Positions 55,303-63,969 of a DNA stretch of 64,000 nucleotides are shown in pieces. A program made the translations under genes and the position numbers. Under the pieces are notes generated by a model that did no database searches, was not told where the DNA came from, and was given only the letters and a program-made list of their open reading frames with translations. This DNA comes from Alphaproteobacteria bacterium (GTDB taxonomy: Bacteria > Pseudomonadota > Alphaproteobacteria > Micavibrionales > Micavibrionaceae). The stretch covers positions 496,001 to 560,000 of the forward strand of contig JAACPE010000001.1 in assembly GCA_009995595.1 (NCBI GenBank). The letters run 5' to 3'. Position 1 is the first letter of the stretch, and each line of letters begins with the position of its first letter.

Positions 55303-55821
55303 ATGACGTTTACGCCAAAATCTAGCTATTCTTACGAAGAGATCATTGAGTGTGGAAAGGGTAACCTTTTTGGTCCTGGTAATGCGCAATTACCGTTACC
55401 GAATATGTTGATGATTGATCGAATTCCTGAAATTACGATGTATGGCGGTGAGCATGGTAAGGGCTATGTTCGCGCAGAGTTTGATATCAAGCCTGACCTT
55501 TGGTTCTTTGATTGTCACTTTAAGGGTGATCCGGTGATGCCGGGGTGTTTAGGGCTTGATGCGCTATGGCAGCTTACGGGGTTTTGGATGGGTTGGACGG
55601 GGGCGCAAGGCTCTGGTCGCGCTATTGGTGTGGGTGAGGTGAAGCTGACAGAACAAATTTTGCCAACAGCGAAAAAGGTAGTTTATACCGTAGATATTAA
55701 GCGCTTTATCAACCGTAAGCTCATTCTTGGTGTTGCTGATGGCCGTATCGAGGTAGATGGCAAATTAGCCACTGAAGTCACCGATATGAAGGTTGGATTG
55801 TTTGATAATTCAGGAAGCTAA
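55303..55821 (+). CDS. fabA: 3-hydroxydecanoyl-ACP dehydratase/isomerase FabA
   Basis: FabA dehydrates 3-hydroxydecanoyl-ACP and isomerises the product to the cis-3 form, the entry to unsaturated fatty acids. I choose ATG 55303, which gives the typical 172 residues and the family N-terminus [14 protein letters not shown]; an earlier ATG at 55261 would add 14 residues. The catalytic His is in [14 protein letters not shown] and the Asp in LGLDALWQL. fabB and fabI follow, but separated from fabA by an antisense broken gene. Its stop overlaps that gene by four bases. Confidence 0.95.
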   Translation: MTFTPKSSYSYEEIIECGKGNLFGPGNAQLPLPNMLMIDRIPEITMYGGEHGKGYVRAEFDIKPDLWFFDCHFKGDPVMPGCLGLDALWQLTGFWMGWTGAQGSGRAIGVGEVKLTEQILPTAKKVVYTVDIKRFINRKLILGVADGRIEVDGKLATEVTDMKVGLFDNSGS

Positions 55822-56358
55822 ACTATTTGCTTTCTAAACATTTTAGTGACAGCTAGAAACTCTGATTTTATAGTCTCTTTATCCGCATGTTTATATAAGA
55901 CCCATAGGGATGTGCAGAGTATTATTCCAGCACAAATTAACATGCTATATACCCCAAATATCAAAGAATGAATAATCCACAACACTTGAGAGATGATTGT
56001 TGTCATACGAAACATGACAACAATCATCTCTAAAGTGAGCCGATAGACCGATTGCAACGGCAGCTAAGAGGATAAGAATATCAGCATAGTGGCTTATTTC
56101 GATTGCGATCAGACAAACAATTATAAGTGTTAAAATAAATGCTGAGTATTTGTTATGTTTATCACTCAAAAAGAGAGATGCGGCGCCACGTATAGTGCTT
56201 AATCCTATAGAAACAGCCGCCATGTAAAGCGCCATGTCTAAATAGACGAATAAAAATAAAAAGTTTGAAAAAGTATAGACAGCAATCATTTTGCGCGGGC
56301 TTTTATAAAGCCCGCCAATCAAAAAAAGAAAAATAGCAGCAATCTCAAAACCGCTCAT
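55818..56358 (-). pseudogene. YgjV-type inner membrane protein gene with a frameshift
   Basis: Frame one (from ATG 56358) gives MSGFEIAAIFLFLIGGLYKS through IRGAASLFLSDKHNKY and ILILLAAVAIGLSAHF, the N-terminal part of a YgjV-type membrane protein. It then runs into a tail without membrane character and stops at 55945. The missing C-terminal helix region (IISQVLWIIHSLIFGVYSML, ICTSLW-type end) is in another frame down to 55818. The break falls within a perfect 18-bp inverted repeat. By comparison with my memory of the E. coli protein, one extra base restores nothing while removing one base joins the frames. Probably inactive, unless the break is a sequencing error. Confidence 0.65.
55989..56031. 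repeat. Perfect 18-bp inverted repeat with 7-base loop
   Basis: AGAGATGATTGTTGTCAT (55989-56006) and its exact reverse complement (56014-56031) are separated by ACGAAAC. The repeat covers the point where the YgjV-type frame breaks. It has no T-run and lies inside former coding sequence, so it is not a terminator. Confidence 0.9.
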
Positions 56359-56488
56359 TTTTGTCCCAATAACGTATTTAATTTCAATAGATATTGTAGA
56401 GAAAAATAGTTACCGTTTTATGTAATTTGAATTGGATTTTATCTATTTCCTGTTTGCTCCAATTGTATGAATCCGTTACAACAACACC

Positions 56489-57727
56489 ATGACAAATACA
56501 AAAAGACGCGTCGTTATTACGGGCATGGGGATTGTTTCCTGTATTGGCAATAATACCCAAGAGGTTCTGGCTTCATTGAAGGCAGGAAAATCAGGAGTTT
56601 CAGCAGCGCCAGAATATGCAGAGCTTGGTTTTCGCTCGCAGGTTTACGGTAAGCCAAATATTGATACAGCAGAGCATGTCGATAAACGCATGCTTCGTTT
56701 CATGGGTGATGGCGCTGCATATACGCATATTGCGATGGATCAGGCGGTCGCAGATTCTGGCCTTGGCGAGGACATCGTCTCGCATGAGCGCACAGGAATT
56801 GTCATCGGATCAGGCGGCCCATCAACAAAAACTGTTGTGGCGGCGGCGGATATTACCCGTGAAAAAGGGCCAAAACGTGTAGGGCCGTTTGCAGTTCCAA
56901 AATGCATGAGCTCGACTTGTTCGGCCACAATTGCAACCAATTTCAAAATTAAAGGCGTGAATTATTCTATCTCGTCTGCTTGTTCAACATCAGCGCATTG
57001 TATTGGGAATGCGGCGGAGCTTATTCAATGGGGTAAGCAAGATGTTATGTTTGCTGGCGGCGGTGAGGAGCTTGATTGGGCTTTGTCTGTATTGTTTGAT
57101 GCGATGGGCGCGATGAGCTCGAAATACAATGACACGCCTGAAAAAGCCTCGCGGGCATATGATGCAAACCGTGATGGCTTTGTGATTGCAGGCGGCGGCG
57201 GTATTGTTGTTTTGGAAGAATACGAACATGCCAAGGCGCGTGGGGCGAAGATTTACGGCGAGGTGACAGGATATGGTGCAACATCAGATGGTGCGGACAT
57301 GGTTGCGCCAAGCGGTGAGGGCGGCATGCGCTCTATGAAAATGGCAATGGAAACAGCGCCCAGTGAGATCACTTATATCAACACGCACGGCACAAGCACG
57401 CCAGCGGGGGACATCACGGAACTTGATGCGATACGCGCCGTGTTTGATCCATTGGATCAGGCTATGCCGCATATCAGCTCTACCAAGTCGATGACGGGTC
57501 ATTCTTTGGGGGCGACTGGGGTGCAGGAGGCGATTTATTCGCTTCTCATGCTCAATAATGATTTTGTGTGTCCGTCAATTAACATTGAAACACTTGATGA
57601 AGGCGCAGAAGGTATGCCGATTGCGCGCGCGTGTATCGAGGGGGTCAAGCATAAATCCGTGATGTCCAATTCATTTGGCTTTGGCGGCACAAACTGTACC
57701 CTTGTGATGAGTAAGATTGAGGATTAA
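56489..57727 (+). CDS. fabB: 3-oxoacyl-ACP synthase I FabB
   Basis: FabB elongates unsaturated acyl-ACPs, working with FabA. The 412-residue protein has the nucleophile cysteine in [16 protein letters not shown] near 163, the two histidines in [11 protein letters not shown] and [12 protein letters not shown], and the C-terminal NSFGFGGTN. It is followed after three bases by fabI. Because the fabA gene lies across an antisense pseudogene, fabB probably has its own promoter in 56359-56488. Confidence 0.96.
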   Translation: MTNTKRRVVITGMGIVSCIGNNTQEVLASLKAGKSGVSAAPEYAELGFRSQVYGKPNIDTAEHVDKRMLRFMGDGAAYTHIAMDQAVADSGLGEDIVSHERTGIVIGSGGPSTKTVVAAADITREKGPKRVGPFAVPKCMSSTCSATIATNFKIKGVNYSISSACSTSAHCIGNAAELIQWGKQDVMFAGGGEELDWALSVLFDAMGAMSSKYNDTPEKASRAYDANRDGFVIAGGGGIVVLEEYEHAKARGAKIYGEVTGYGATSDGADMVAPSGEGGMRSMKMAMETAPSEITYINTHGTSTPAGDITELDAIRAVFDPLDQAMPHISSTKSMTGHSLGATGVQEAIYSLLMLNNDFVCPSINIETLDEGAEGMPIARACIEGVKHKSVMSNSFGFGGTNCTLVMSKIED

Positions 57728-57730
57728 ATT

Positions 57731-58549
57731 ATGGCTGTTCCAAAATCTGACCTCATGAAGGGTAAGCGCGGCCTTGTGATGGGTGTTGCGAATGAAAAAT
57801 CTATTGCGTGGGGCATGGCAAAAACCCTCCACGAGCATGGCGCGGAGCTTGCGTTTACCTATCAAGGTGATGCATTTGGTAAGCGTGTAAAACCTCTAGC
57901 GGAAAGCATCGGATCAAAATTTGTTATGGATTGTGATGTCGCCGATGAGGGTGATTTGGACAATCTATTTGCAGCGATCAAGCAAGAATGGGGTGATATC
58001 GATTTTGTGATACATGCCATTGCCTTTTCGGATAAAGAGGAGCTTAAGGGGCGCTATGTTGATACCTCTCTCGATAATTTTTTAAAATCAATGCATATTT
58101 CCTGTTACTCATTTACTTCCATCATGCGCCGCGCGGCACCGATGATGAAGGTAGGGGGGTCTGCTTTGACTTTATCCTATTACGGCGCAGTCAAGGCAAT
58201 GCCGAATTATAATGTCATGGGTGTGGCGAAAGCGGCGCTTGAGGCTTCTGTGCGATATCTTGCGGCAGATCTTGGTCCCGATGGTATTCGTGTGAATGCA
58301 ATTTCTGCAGGACCGATGCGTACCCTTGCCGGCGCAGTGATTGGCAATGCCAGAACAACGTTTAAATACAACCAATTAACGTCGCCTCTTCAACGATCAG
58401 TTGAACTGGAAGAACTGGGTGGCTCAGGGCTGTATTTACTGTCTGATTTATCGGGTGCGGTCACAGGCGAAGTGCATTATGTCGATTGTGGCTTTAATGC
58501 TGTTGGCATGCCACAACCTGATAAGCTTAGAGAATTTGGCGAGAAGTAG
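57731..58549 (+). CDS. fabI: Enoyl-ACP reductase FabI
   Basis: FabI performs the last reduction of each fatty-acid elongation cycle with NADH or NADPH and is the usual triclosan target. The 272-residue protein has the dinucleotide motif GVANEKSIAWGMAKTLHEHGAELAFTYQ, the catalytic Tyr and Lys spaced Y-x6-K in YNVMGVAK, and AGPMRTLAGAVIG for the substrate loop. Position directly after fabB is typical of alphaproteobacteria. Confidence 0.97.
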   Translation: MAVPKSDLMKGKRGLVMGVANEKSIAWGMAKTLHEHGAELAFTYQGDAFGKRVKPLAESIGSKFVMDCDVADEGDLDNLFAAIKQEWGDIDFVIHAIAFSDKEELKGRYVDTSLDNFLKSMHISCYSFTSIMRRAAPMMKVGGSALTLSYYGAVKAMPNYNVMGVAKAALEASVRYLAADLGPDGIRVNAISAGPMRTLAGAVIGNARTTFKYNQLTSPLQRSVELEELGGSGLYLLSDLSGAVTGEVHYVDCGFNAVGMPQPDKLREFGEK

Positions 58550-58586
58550 CATTTACATATCACTCAAATTTGTTTAATTTCCTTTT

Positions 58587-59957
58587 ATGTCATCACATGT
58601 TGCAATTATTGGCGCGGGACCTGCGGGATTGGTGTCTGCTAAGGAGTGTCTGGAACAAGGTCTGGATGTGACGGTTTTTGAAAAATCGGAGCGGATTGGC
58701 GGACTTTGGAATGCAGGTGCGGGTGTATGGCCTGACATGCGAACGAACCTCTCAAAAGACACTTGCGCGTTCCCTGATTTTCCATGGCCTGATGAGGCGG
58801 ATTTATTCCCTACCCAAGCGGCCATGGTGAATTACCTTAAAGCCTATACTGCGCATTTTAAATTACAAGAACGGGCGCAGTTTCATTTTAAAACGCAGGC
58901 GCATGTGGAACGCGATGGCGATAAATGGTCTGTTCTGACACCTGATGGCCATCATCGTTTTGACCATGTCATCGTTGGGACGGGGTTTTTTAATAAGCCT
59001 TATATTCCCGATGTAAGTGGTCTTGATGACTTTAAAGGCACACTCAATCATAGTGCGCACATAAATGCGTTCAAGACTTATGCTGGGCGCCGTGTTGTTG
59101 TTGTGGGTAATGCCTTTAGCGGTTGTGACATTGCCGTGGGCTTGGTGGCGGCTGGCGCCGATGTCACACATATTTTCCGCCGCCCTGTTTGGGTTTTACC
59201 GCGTGAATTCGCTATGCCAGAGGGGGATGAGCCGATCGATTCAGTATTCTACCGAAAATCTGAGGCGCCCCAAGACATGAGCCTCACTGAGCGATATTCC
59301 AGAACCAATGAAGCCATGGGCGAATTATGCGGCCTCCAGAATGCCATGCGGGATGATCTTTATATTGAAACACAAAACAACACTAACCCCCCGCTTGTAA
59401 CCGTTAGTGATGGCTATGTTTATGCTGTGCGTGAGGGCATGATCCAATTAAAGCGGATGCAATATATTGAGATTGAACCAAATGGCCTGCGCGGTATTGA
59501 TGGACAAGTGGATGATATCATTTTTGCCACGGGATTTGAGACGGATTTATCGTTTTTGAGTAGCGATATTCAACGCGCCCTTCAGTATCAGCCCACAGAC
59601 CGTTTTTTACCCGCTCTTTTGCATGAGGGGATGTGGGCTCTAGATCAGGATAATTTAGCATTGATTGGTATGTATCGTGGACCTTTTTTCCTCACCATGG
59701 CGTTGCAAGCAAAATGGGCAGCGGCGAGTTTCGCAAGTCCTGAGTTTAGACCCACCGCACGGGAGATTGCGCAAGGTATAGAGCAGATGAGAGCATTAAG
59801 AGATTTACCCCATAGCCAAAGACCGCAATTTCCGATTGGAGAGTATGTGAGTTATGTAGAACGATTGGCAGCACAGTCAGGCGTTGCGATAGATTACGAA
59901 ATGGATCAACGTGTGTTACCGTCTGATTATGCCATAGGAGCGCACAAGCCACGATGA
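58587..59957 (+). CDS. Flavin-containing monooxygenase (FMO-type)
   Basis: The 456-residue protein has the FAD motif GAGPAG at 9-14. It also has the FMO fingerprint FKGTLNHSAH near 150-159, the second dinucleotide motif GNAFSGCDIA near 174-183, and ATGFETD near 315. FMOs insert one oxygen into N- or S-containing or carbonyl substrates; the substrate here is unknown. The stop overlaps the DUF6314 start (ATGA), so the two proteins are made together. Confidence 0.9.
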   Translation: MSSHVAIIGAGPAGLVSAKECLEQGLDVTVFEKSERIGGLWNAGAGVWPDMRTNLSKDTCAFPDFPWPDEADLFPTQAAMVNYLKAYTAHFKLQERAQFHFKTQAHVERDGDKWSVLTPDGHHRFDHVIVGTGFFNKPYIPDVSGLDDFKGTLNHSAHINAFKTYAGRRVVVVGNAFSGCDIAVGLVAAGADVTHIFRRPVWVLPREFAMPEGDEPIDSVFYRKSEAPQDMSLTERYSRTNEAMGELCGLQNAMRDDLYIETQNNTNPPLVTVSDGYVYAVREGMIQLKRMQYIEIEPNGLRGIDGQVDDIIFATGFETDLSFLSSDIQRALQYQPTDRFLPALLHEGMWALDQDNLALIGMYRGPFFLTMALQAKWAAASFASPEFRPTAREIAQGIEQMRALRDLPHSQRPQFPIGEYVSYVERLAAQSGVAIDYEMDQRVLPSDYAIGAHKPR

Positions 59958-60394
59958 GCCAACAATTTGTTACTGATATTTTTAATTCCCTTATTGGGGA
60001 ATGGACACTGCACCGCACTATTACGCCGGGGGGCGTTTTTGTGGGACAGGGTGTTTTTGAGCCCTCTGCTCAGGATATAATTTTATATCATGAAAATGGC
60101 CTTCTTACGCTTGATAATGGGACGGTTTTAGAGCCAACCAAAAAATATCGATGGCGATTAGAACAGGGCATGATCTGCGTTCATTTTGATGATGGGGTTA
60201 CAAAAGGGGAGCTTTTTCAAACGCTCGATTTTACGAACGCGCATGTCGCGCAGGCCTTTCATTTTTGCGCGCCCGATGATTATGTTTCAGAATATCACTT
60301 TGTAAATCGTGATTATTTTGAAATAACGCATAGGGTAAGCGGCCCCAAAAAATCTTATACGACCCAGAGTATTTACAGCCGCTCCTCGCCATAA
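59954..60394 (+). CDS. DUF6314 protein
   Basis: The 146-residue protein has a lipocalin-like beta pattern: IGEWTLHRTI at the start, KYRWRLEQGMICVHFDDG in the middle and HRVSGPKKSYTTQSIYSR at the end, the DUF6314 signature. It is coupled to the FMO by a four-base overlap. DUF6314 occurs beside or fused to flavin oxidoreductases elsewhere, so a role in binding the FMO substrate or product is plausible but unproven. Confidence 0.8.
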   Translation: MSQQFVTDIFNSLIGEWTLHRTITPGGVFVGQGVFEPSAQDIILYHENGLLTLDNGTVLEPTKKYRWRLEQGMICVHFDDGVTKGELFQTLDFTNAHVAQAFHFCAPDDYVSEYHFVNRDYFEITHRVSGPKKSYTTQSIYSRSSP

Positions 60395-60457
60395 TTTTAT
60401 TGACATATTGCTATGTTTCACGGTAAAAACTCCAAAAATAATAAATAAATAGAGTGT

Positions 60458-60883
60458 GTGAAAATGACCCAATCAACAGCCTTAAGGCTAGTTCATGATG
60501 CCGCTGTGGCGGACTATAAATCAGCAGATCAAATTGCCTTTGAAGAAGCGGTGACCCGTCCCGATGCACATACATGGTTAGGGACACAAAATTTGGGTTT
60601 TTTTAATGTTCAAAGCTTGCACGAACACCTTATTATAGGGAATGCACAGTCGCAGCCTTTTTTAACACGTGATCCTTTAACAAAAACAAGGCTTGAAAAC
60701 TTTAAACCTGATGTTGCAGATGTTTCAGAAGCATTAAGCAATCCATCGTTTTATTACGCGCTTTTAAAGGTTGCTAAAACTGGTGCTTTATTGCCGACTG
60801 AATATCACCAAGCTATTATGGGCAATGGTTCTTACGCTCAGATTTTTAGACATGAGCTACATTGTATCAGGTACGAGCGTTAA
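60458..60883 (+). CDS. Unrecognised 141-residue protein
   Basis: The frame begins at GTG 60458; ATG 60464 (MTQSTALRLVH) may be the real start. The protein is soluble, mixed in character, without known motifs (segments WLGTQNLGFFNVQSLHEHLI and FYYALLKVAKTGALLPTEYH). It follows the DUF6314 gene after 63 bases and converges on the 85-residue gene. Function unknown. Confidence 0.55.
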   Translation: MKMTQSTALRLVHDAAVADYKSADQIAFEEAVTRPDAHTWLGTQNLGFFNVQSLHEHLIIGNAQSQPFLTRDPLTKTRLENFKPDVADVSEALSNPSFYYALLKVAKTGALLPTEYHQAIMGNGSYAQIFRHELHCIRYER

Positions 60884-61001
60884 TAACCCCTAGTCGCTTT
60901 ATTGTTAAGGGTAATGCGAACGTTATCTTAAAAAATTATGACAGATTGTTCTGTTTGTAAGATTCCCTTACGGGCAGACAAAATATATATAAACAAGTTC
61001 A

Positions 61002-61259
61002 TTAAACGGTAAATGTTGTTCCTGGCAGGAGCGGGCCTTGTCTTTGTCTTGAGAAGCGGTCTGTTAAAACATACATGCCAGCCTTTTTGGCAGCAGCCAT
61101 TAAATTAGGTAAATTTTGCGGCGCAATCACTACATGTTGAATCATGCCATTGCCTAAGCAAATCGGTTCGGGCACTTTTGGAAAGGGCATTGATTGGGCG
61201 CGTTTCATTACCTCACTGAAATGATCGTAAGCATCTAAAATCACCGCCCAGTAAAACAA
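61002..61259 (-). CDS. Unrecognised 85-residue protein
   Basis: The 85-residue protein has a helical start (WAVILDAYDHFSEVMKRAQ), then GNGMIQHVVIAPQNLPNLMAAAKKAG and a basic tail (RFSRQRQGPLLPG). No signal peptide or family recognised. It lies on the same strand as rlmJ, 45 bases beyond that gene's stop, with no clear ribosome-binding site. Confidence 0.45.
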   Translation of the reverse strand: MFYWAVILDAYDHFSEVMKRAQSMPFPKVPEPICLGNGMIQHVVIAPQNLPNLMAAAKKAGMYVLTDRFSRQRQGPLLPGTTFTV

Positions 61260-61304
61260 CAGCCATTACGTAAATAAACAGTAATAATATATTAAGTCAA
61301 TAAT

Positions 61305-62108
61305 TTATTGTTCTAAAAATTTTTTGACGTATGCCATGCTTTCAGGGGCTTGGAAGGGTGGGTTTATGATGGCGATGCCTGTACCTTTCATGCCGCGTTC
61401 AACGTCACCAAAATGCCATTCATCTATCACAAAATCTTCATTGGCCAGGTTGAGTGCATTTAAGGGCTCTAAAAGATCATGGTGGTAAGCTTTATCCAAG
61501 ATCGGATACCAGACCATATAGATGCCTTGTGGCCATTTTTCATGCGCTTGGATGATCGCGTTTGCTGTAATGGCATAGTCAGCTTTGATTTCGTAGCTGG
61601 GGTCTATAAGCACGCCGCCGCGTTTAAGGGTTTTATGTGGAATTAATGATTTTAGCGCGGCAAAACCATCTTCAAAGCGTGCTTCGGCGCACAGATAATT
61701 GCCAATACTTCGCTCAAGAAAAGGATATTCCCCTTTATGAAGATCATGGGCATAGAGCTTATCTTTTGGGCGTAGCATTTTGGCCGTAATAAAGGCAGAG
61801 CCGGGATAGGTGTTTATGCTCTCGCCTGTGTTAAGGGCATTAATGAGGTCACGGTATTTTATGATGGAGGGGGGTAAGTCATCGCCCTCGTTCATGCTTT
61901 CCCAAAACTGGGCAATGCCGCTTTCGTATTCTTTAATTTTTTGTGCTTCATCGGAGCTAAGGTCATAAAGTCCGCGCCCTGCGTGAGTATCAATCCACAA
62001 GAAGTTTTTATCTTTTTTGAGCAGATACTCTAAAACCGTTATGAGCCAGAGATGCTTTTGCACATCGGCTCGGTTTCCTGCGTGATAGATATGTTGATAG
62101 CTTAGCAT
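61305..62108 (-). CDS. rlmJ: 23S rRNA (adenine-2030-N6)-methyltransferase RlmJ
   Basis: RlmJ methylates A2030 of 23S rRNA. The 267-residue protein starts MLSYQHIYHAGNRADVQKH, nearly the family consensus. WIDTHAGRGLYDL is the SAM-binding motif and VLIDPSYEIKADY is the catalytic motif (DPSY rather than DPPY, which I believe is common in the family). The gene starts three bases after the glycerophosphodiesterase gene stop, so they are co-transcribed. Confidence 0.93.
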   Translation of the reverse strand: MLSYQHIYHAGNRADVQKHLWLITVLEYLLKKDKNFLWIDTHAGRGLYDLSSDEAQKIKEYESGIAQFWESMNEGDDLPPSIIKYRDLINALNTGESINTYPGSAFITAKMLRPKDKLYAHDLHKGEYPFLERSIGNYLCAEARFEDGFAALKSLIPHKTLKRGGVLIDPSYEIKADYAITANAIIQAHEKWPQGIYMVWYPILDKAYHHDLLEPLNALNLANEDFVIDEWHFGDVERGMKGTGIAIINPPFQAPESMAYVKKFLEQ

Positions 62109-62111
62109 TTC

Positions 62112-62882
62112 TTAATGCACGGTCAGTAAATTGGCGAGGATCACGTCAGGCTCATCGGAAAAGACGCAATCAACGCCCCAGCTCTGAAGGAGGCGGGCGT
62201 CCATGGGGTCATTGACTGTATAAACCAAGACCTTGAGCTCGGCATCGATGATCTCTTCTATAGTTTCCCGATCGGCGAGGCTATGGGCGATATTTAGTGT
62301 TTTGACATCCAGATAATCAGCAATATCTTTCCAATTAGGATTAATGACTGCGGCGTTAATGTCTTCATCATTTTCAGGGGCAAGTAAAAGGCCGCGTGAC
62401 CAATCGGCGGCGACATCTTTTGCGGCCTCTAAGGATACGTGCTGAAAGGAGGATATAAGCAAACCATCGTGATTGTCCCAGTAATGGGAGAGCATATCAA
62501 GGGCGGCCTCTGCGGTTTCTTTTTCGCGTCCTGGGCAAGGTTTGATCTCTAAATTTAGACCCATATCGCGTTCAATCAACACATCGACCACTTCTTCGAG
62601 GGTCGGGATTTTAATACCAGCAAAGCTATCGCCATACCAACTACCGCATTCAAGCTGACGGATATAATCATAGGGTGTCTCTGCTACAAGGCCAGAGCCA
62701 TTAGTTGTGCGGTCCAGTGTTTCATCGTGAAAGATAATCGGGATATCGTCTTTAGTGAGTTTCACGTCTAGCTCAACCCATTTGATGCCCATATCGGCGG
62801 CGGTGTGAATGCCTTCTATCGTGTTTTCTGGCGCGTAGGCAGCCGCGCCGCGATGACCGATAACTTTGGGGAGTTTAAGCAT
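62112..62882 (-). CDS. Glycerophosphodiester phosphodiesterase
   Basis: The 256-residue protein has the GDPD signature GHRGAAAYAPENT with the first catalytic His, ELDVKLTKDD with metal ligands, and HDETLDRTTNG with the second His. The C-terminal VYTVNDPMDARLLQSWGVDCVFSDEPD is typical. No signal peptide, so it is the cytoplasmic UgpQ type that hydrolyses glycerophosphodiesters from phospholipid turnover. It leads the unit with rlmJ. Confidence 0.94.
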   Translation of the reverse strand: MLKLPKVIGHRGAAAYAPENTIEGIHTAADMGIKWVELDVKLTKDDIPIIFHDETLDRTTNGSGLVAETPYDYIRQLECGSWYGDSFAGIKIPTLEEVVDVLIERDMGLNLEIKPCPGREKETAEAALDMLSHYWDNHDGLLISSFQHVSLEAAKDVAADWSRGLLLAPENDEDINAAVINPNWKDIADYLDVKTLNIAHSLADRETIEEIIDAELKVLVYTVNDPMDARLLQSWGVDCVFSDEPDVILANLLTVH

Positions 62883-62982
62883 TTTTTATTGAAACCTTTA
62901 TTTATCTTTTTGAGTCATAGCTTTATAAGCTTTTTAGTAGAATTTTAAAGCTGAATCATATAGAAATATATTCCATAATAAA

Positions 62983-63480
62983 ATGAAGGGCGGAAATAAC
63001 CTCATGGCGCATAATATTTTAAAATTAATGACGGAAAGACCCGTTACCAAAACGCTATATGCGACAGAAATGCCCGATTTACCAAAGCCTTTACTGGATA
63101 TGCACGCGATAACCGGCGCTAAAGTCGGTTGGAAAGATACGGGCGGTGAAAAAGGGCGCGGCGTTTATGCACGCACATCGTTTAAAAAAGACGATATATT
63201 AGAGATTGCCCCCGTCATTGTTGTCGCCGCGAGCGCCGTGCCAGAGGATGGCGGAGCGCCTGATGGGTATTTGCTCGATTGGAGTCCTGAGGAAGAGGGC
63301 GAAGAACATTGCATGCCCCTTGGCTATATCATGCTTTATAATCACTCTAAAAATCCCACAGTATGGCTCGAGAGCGATTATGAGGAAATGACCATGACTG
63401 TTCGCGCTCTTCGCGATATCAAGGTCGGCGAAGAACTCACGTGGGATTATTCCTGCGAAATCTGGTTTGATGAGGATTAA
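62983..63480 (+). CDS. SET-domain protein
   Basis: The 165-residue protein has a small SET domain: GEKGRGVYARTSFKKDDILEIAPVI near 55-80, the asparagine motif YIMLYNHSKNPTV near 118-130, and the tyrosine motif GEELTWDYSCE near 150-160. SET domains methylate protein lysines using S-adenosylmethionine, and the bacterial targets are mostly unknown. The start may instead be ATG 63004 (MAHNILKLM). Stops overlap the convergent DUF2177 gene by four bases. Confidence 0.87.
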   Translation: MKGGNNLMAHNILKLMTERPVTKTLYATEMPDLPKPLLDMHAITGAKVGWKDTGGEKGRGVYARTSFKKDDILEIAPVIVVAASAVPEDGGAPDGYLLDWSPEEEGEEHCMPLGYIMLYNHSKNPTVWLESDYEEMTMTVRALRDIKVGEELTWDYSCEIWFDED

Positions 63481-63884
63481 AGGCTATTTGTTAGCTTTTT
63501 GGTAAGCGTATAACCGATTAATGCTGATGTCCCTGTGAGTATAGTTCCCCATGTAATATCGACAACGGCAACAATTGCAGGCCAGTCTTTCAGGGTGGCG
63601 AGATTTGTCATGTCGTATGTGCCGTAACAGAAAAACCCAAAAAGCGCGCCTTTGATGAACGCAGTTTTTATGCATGATTTATCCAAGGCGGGCTTGACGG
63701 CAAAAAATACTATCCCCACAGCGTAGAGTAAATAAAACCCTGCCGCGACAGGGAAATTCACCGTATCTGCCATCAAATGACCAATATTGGCCTTAAAGAA
63801 ATCGGTTATAATAAATCCAAGCCAAACGGCGTCTATGACAAGGAAGGGGATGGCGGTGAGTAAGTATGTTTTGATAAATTTCAT
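63477..63884 (-). CDS. DUF2177 membrane protein
   Basis: The protein (about 135 residues from MKFIKTYLL; an open frame extends back to 63920) has four hydrophobic helices with conserved AVWLGFI near the start and GALFGFFCYGTYDMTNLATLKDWP in the middle, the DUF2177 signature. Function of the family is unknown. Converges with the SET gene. An intrinsic terminator lies upstream of it. Confidence 0.88.
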   Translation of the reverse strand: MKFIKTYLLTAIPFLVIDAVWLGFIITDFFKANIGHLMADTVNFPVAAGFYLLYAVGIVFFAVKPALDKSCIKTAFIKGALFGFFCYGTYDMTNLATLKDWPAIVAVVDITWGTILTGTSALIGYTLTKKLTNSL

Positions 63885-63936
63885 ACCAAGATCATACCCG
63901 TGAGCCTTTGTTTGTTCCATTTAATTATAATTAATA

Positions 63937-63969
63937 AAAAACCCGCGCTAAATGAATAGGCGGGTTTTT
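63937..63969. terminator. Bidirectional intrinsic terminator near the window end
   Basis: AAAAACCCGC (63937-63946) pairs perfectly with GCGGGTTTTT (63960-63969) around a 13-base loop. T-runs on both strands make it bidirectional. It lies upstream of the DUF2177 gene, so it most likely ends a leftward transcript entering from beyond 64000. Confidence 0.8.

Noticed and set aside
57025-57311. Open minus-strand frames across fabB with His/Pro-rich translation
   Set aside because: Composition is the complement of fabB codons, and no start signal is seen.
61611-61625. DPSY in place of DPPY in RlmJ
   Set aside because: As far as I recall, Ser at this position is common in RlmJ proteins, so it is not an anomaly.
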